Shown: in pieces, positions 6,461 through 7,091 of the stretch
Numbering within the stretch: the first letter of the stretch is position 1
Layout of the letters: each line of letters starts with the position of its first letter
Origin: Candidatus Aminicenantota bacterium
Lineage (GTDB): Bacteria; Acidobacteriota; Aminicenantia; UBA2199
DNA: 7,091 nt
Direction of reading: 5' to 3'
Assembly: GCA_020355945.1 (NCBI GenBank)
Contig: CP070627.1
Location: 1,540,229 to 1,547,319 of the forward strand
Made by a program: the position numbers and the translations under genes
The notes under the pieces: model-generated
Databases searched by the model: none
What the model saw: only the letters and a program-made list of their open reading frames with translations
Told to the model about the DNA's origin: nothing

Positions 6461-6613
6461 ATTTAACCTCCTTTTAATTTTAGTTATTTTAAAATCCTTT
6501 TTTATGTCTCTCTTTCATTTACCTCTCCCTTTTTCCACTTGCCTGTACTTCATACAATTCTCAACGTTTTATCCCACCCCAGCACCAGGTGCATACATCC
6601 TATATTTTACCTT

Positions 6614-6703
6614 TTAGAACAGGAACAATTGCTCCATTACCTCTTCAATGTTTTTGAAAACCTCTCTGGCATTAGCCTTGATCCTATCTGATCTATCCAT
6701 CAT
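6614..6703 (-). CDS. Micro-ORF of 28-29 residues with near-perfect ribosome binding site
   Basis: This is a very short gene starting with two ATGs in a row (6703-6701 and 6700-6698) and ending with TAA at 6614-6616. The product begins MMDRSDRIKANA and ends MEQLFLF. It is charged throughout with a hydrophobic end and could form one amphipathic helix; it has no cysteine and no signal peptide. The reason to call it is the ribosome binding site, AGGAGGTGAT, which matches the 16S rRNA 3' end over ten bases and is best spaced (7 bases) for the second ATG. It starts 18 bases after the stop of the upstream beta protein. I do not recognise it. It could be a small membrane-associated helper, a peptide precursor, or a leader whose translation affects the membrane-protein gene 153 bases downstream. 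Confidence 0.6.
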   Translation of the reverse strand: MMDRSDRIKANAREVFKNIEEVMEQLFLF

Positions 6704-6713
6704 ATCACCTCCT
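6704..6713 (-). promoter_or_regulatory. Extended Shine-Dalgarno AGGAGGTGAT of the micro-ORF
   Basis: Ten contiguous bases match the sequence complementary to the 16S rRNA 3' end. With the two bases before it (TTAGGAGGTGAT), 11 of 12 fit the full consensus TAAGGAGGTGAT. Such a long match directly before a tandem ATG is the main evidence that the 28-29 codon frame is translated. Confidence 0.65.
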
Positions 6714-6721
6714 AATCATAT

Positions 6722-7042
6722 TCATACACCTCTGCCCGGGTTACTATCTCTGACTGTCACACAATCCGCTGATTGTATGATAGGGGCACTGGTTGATCTG
6801 GTCACCCTAAATTGCCAGGTGGGAAGACCCGGGGAAATTTTTAATAATGTTCGTTTCGTATCACCTGAATGGGTAAGAGTCATCTTTCCTTCTATCGAAA
6901 ATTCAAAATCCAGCCATGAAGGTAAATCGATCCAACAATCATTCGTTAAATGACCGGGTCCGCTGACTATGGAGATGTGCAAGTAATCACCCGTTTCAAC
7001 TGATCCCAGGGGAAGAGTAATTGACCGGTTATAACTGATCAT
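6722..7042 (-). CDS. Small predicted all-beta protein of unknown function
   Basis: A 106-residue protein read from the ATG at 7042-7040. A longer 118-residue form starting at 7078 is possible, but only the inner ATG has a well-placed ribosome binding site (AGGAG at 7050-7054, 7 bases away). The chain alternates polar and hydrophobic residues (DYLHISIVSG, DFEFSIEGKMTLTHSGD, TWQFRVTR), as in a beta sandwich or jelly roll. It has no signal peptide, no membrane helix and no catalytic motif that I can see. There are two cysteines (about residues 36 and 93) and a cluster of tryptophans in WIDLPSWLDF. The tail is polar and ends NPGRGV. I do not recognise the family. Tight coupling to the micro-ORF (18 bases) and the downstream TIG-like membrane protein suggests joint action, which is inference from position only. 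Confidence 0.75.
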   Translation of the reverse strand: MISYNRSITLPLGSVETGDYLHISIVSGPGHLTNDCWIDLPSWLDFEFSIEGKMTLTHSGDTKRTLLKISPGLPTWQFRVTRSTSAPIIQSADCVTVRDSNPGRGV

Positions 7043-7049
7043 ATGCGCG

Positions 7050-7054
7050 CTCCT
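7050..7054 (-). promoter_or_regulatory. Ribosome binding site AGGAG that decides the beta-protein start
   Basis: The minus strand reads CCAGGAGCGCGCATATG, placing AGGAG 7 bases before the ATG at 7042. The outer ATG at 7078 has only GGAAAAAAGAGAT before it, with poorer pairing and spacing. This favours the 106-residue product over the 118-residue one. Confidence 0.6.
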
Positions 7055-7091
7055 GGTGGAATGGTGATAGATATTCATATCTCTTTTTTCC

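Overview
The window (about 7.1 kb, moderate GC, AT-rich intergenic gaps) appears to be bacterial chromosome. Every gene I can support lies on the minus strand, so the order of transcription runs from high to low coordinates. A long SppA protease, good AGGAGG-type ribosome binding sites and a nonribosomal peptide synthetase (NRPS) suggest a Gram-negative-type bacterium with a large genome and secondary metabolism. The NRPS N-terminus and the CCTCCGGC / GGGGGG hairpin between genes remind me of large Acidobacteriota/Aminicenantes-type genomes, but this is recollection and not proof of the taxon.

Layout in transcription order. (1) 7042-5189 is a compact cassette: a 106-residue, probably all-beta protein of unknown function, a 28-29 residue micro-ORF with a near-perfect Shine-Dalgarno sequence, and a 423-residue membrane protein. 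The last has an N-terminal IPT/TIG-like domain, five predicted membrane helices with a visible internal duplication, and a C-terminal beta domain. (2) 5188-4887 is non-coding and holds a large imperfect hairpin, a short hairpin, and a good sigma70-type promoter firing leftward. (3) 4886-3800 holds an XRE-type helix-turn-helix regulator followed by a Nudix hydrolase of the ADP-ribose/GDP-mannose pyrophosphatase type. (4) 3799-3603 is a gap with a GC-rich hairpin of likely terminator or dispersed-repeat type. (5) 3602-686 holds a 67K-type signal peptide peptidase SppA and a radical SAM protein with extra C-terminal cysteines. (6) 685-252 is an AT-rich 434-base gap. (7) 251-1 is the N-terminus of an NRPS beginning with a condensation domain, cut by the window edge.

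The XRE-Nudix and SppA-radical SAM pairs are spaced as probable co-transcription units, but only the XRE gene has a convincing promoter. The NRPS probably has its own promoter in the 434-base gap. No RNA gene, CRISPR array, transposase or phage gene was seen. The least understood part is the cassette at 5189-7042: two unrecognised small products translated from strong ribosome binding sites ahead of a membrane protein whose core is duplicated. The other genes are ordinary families.
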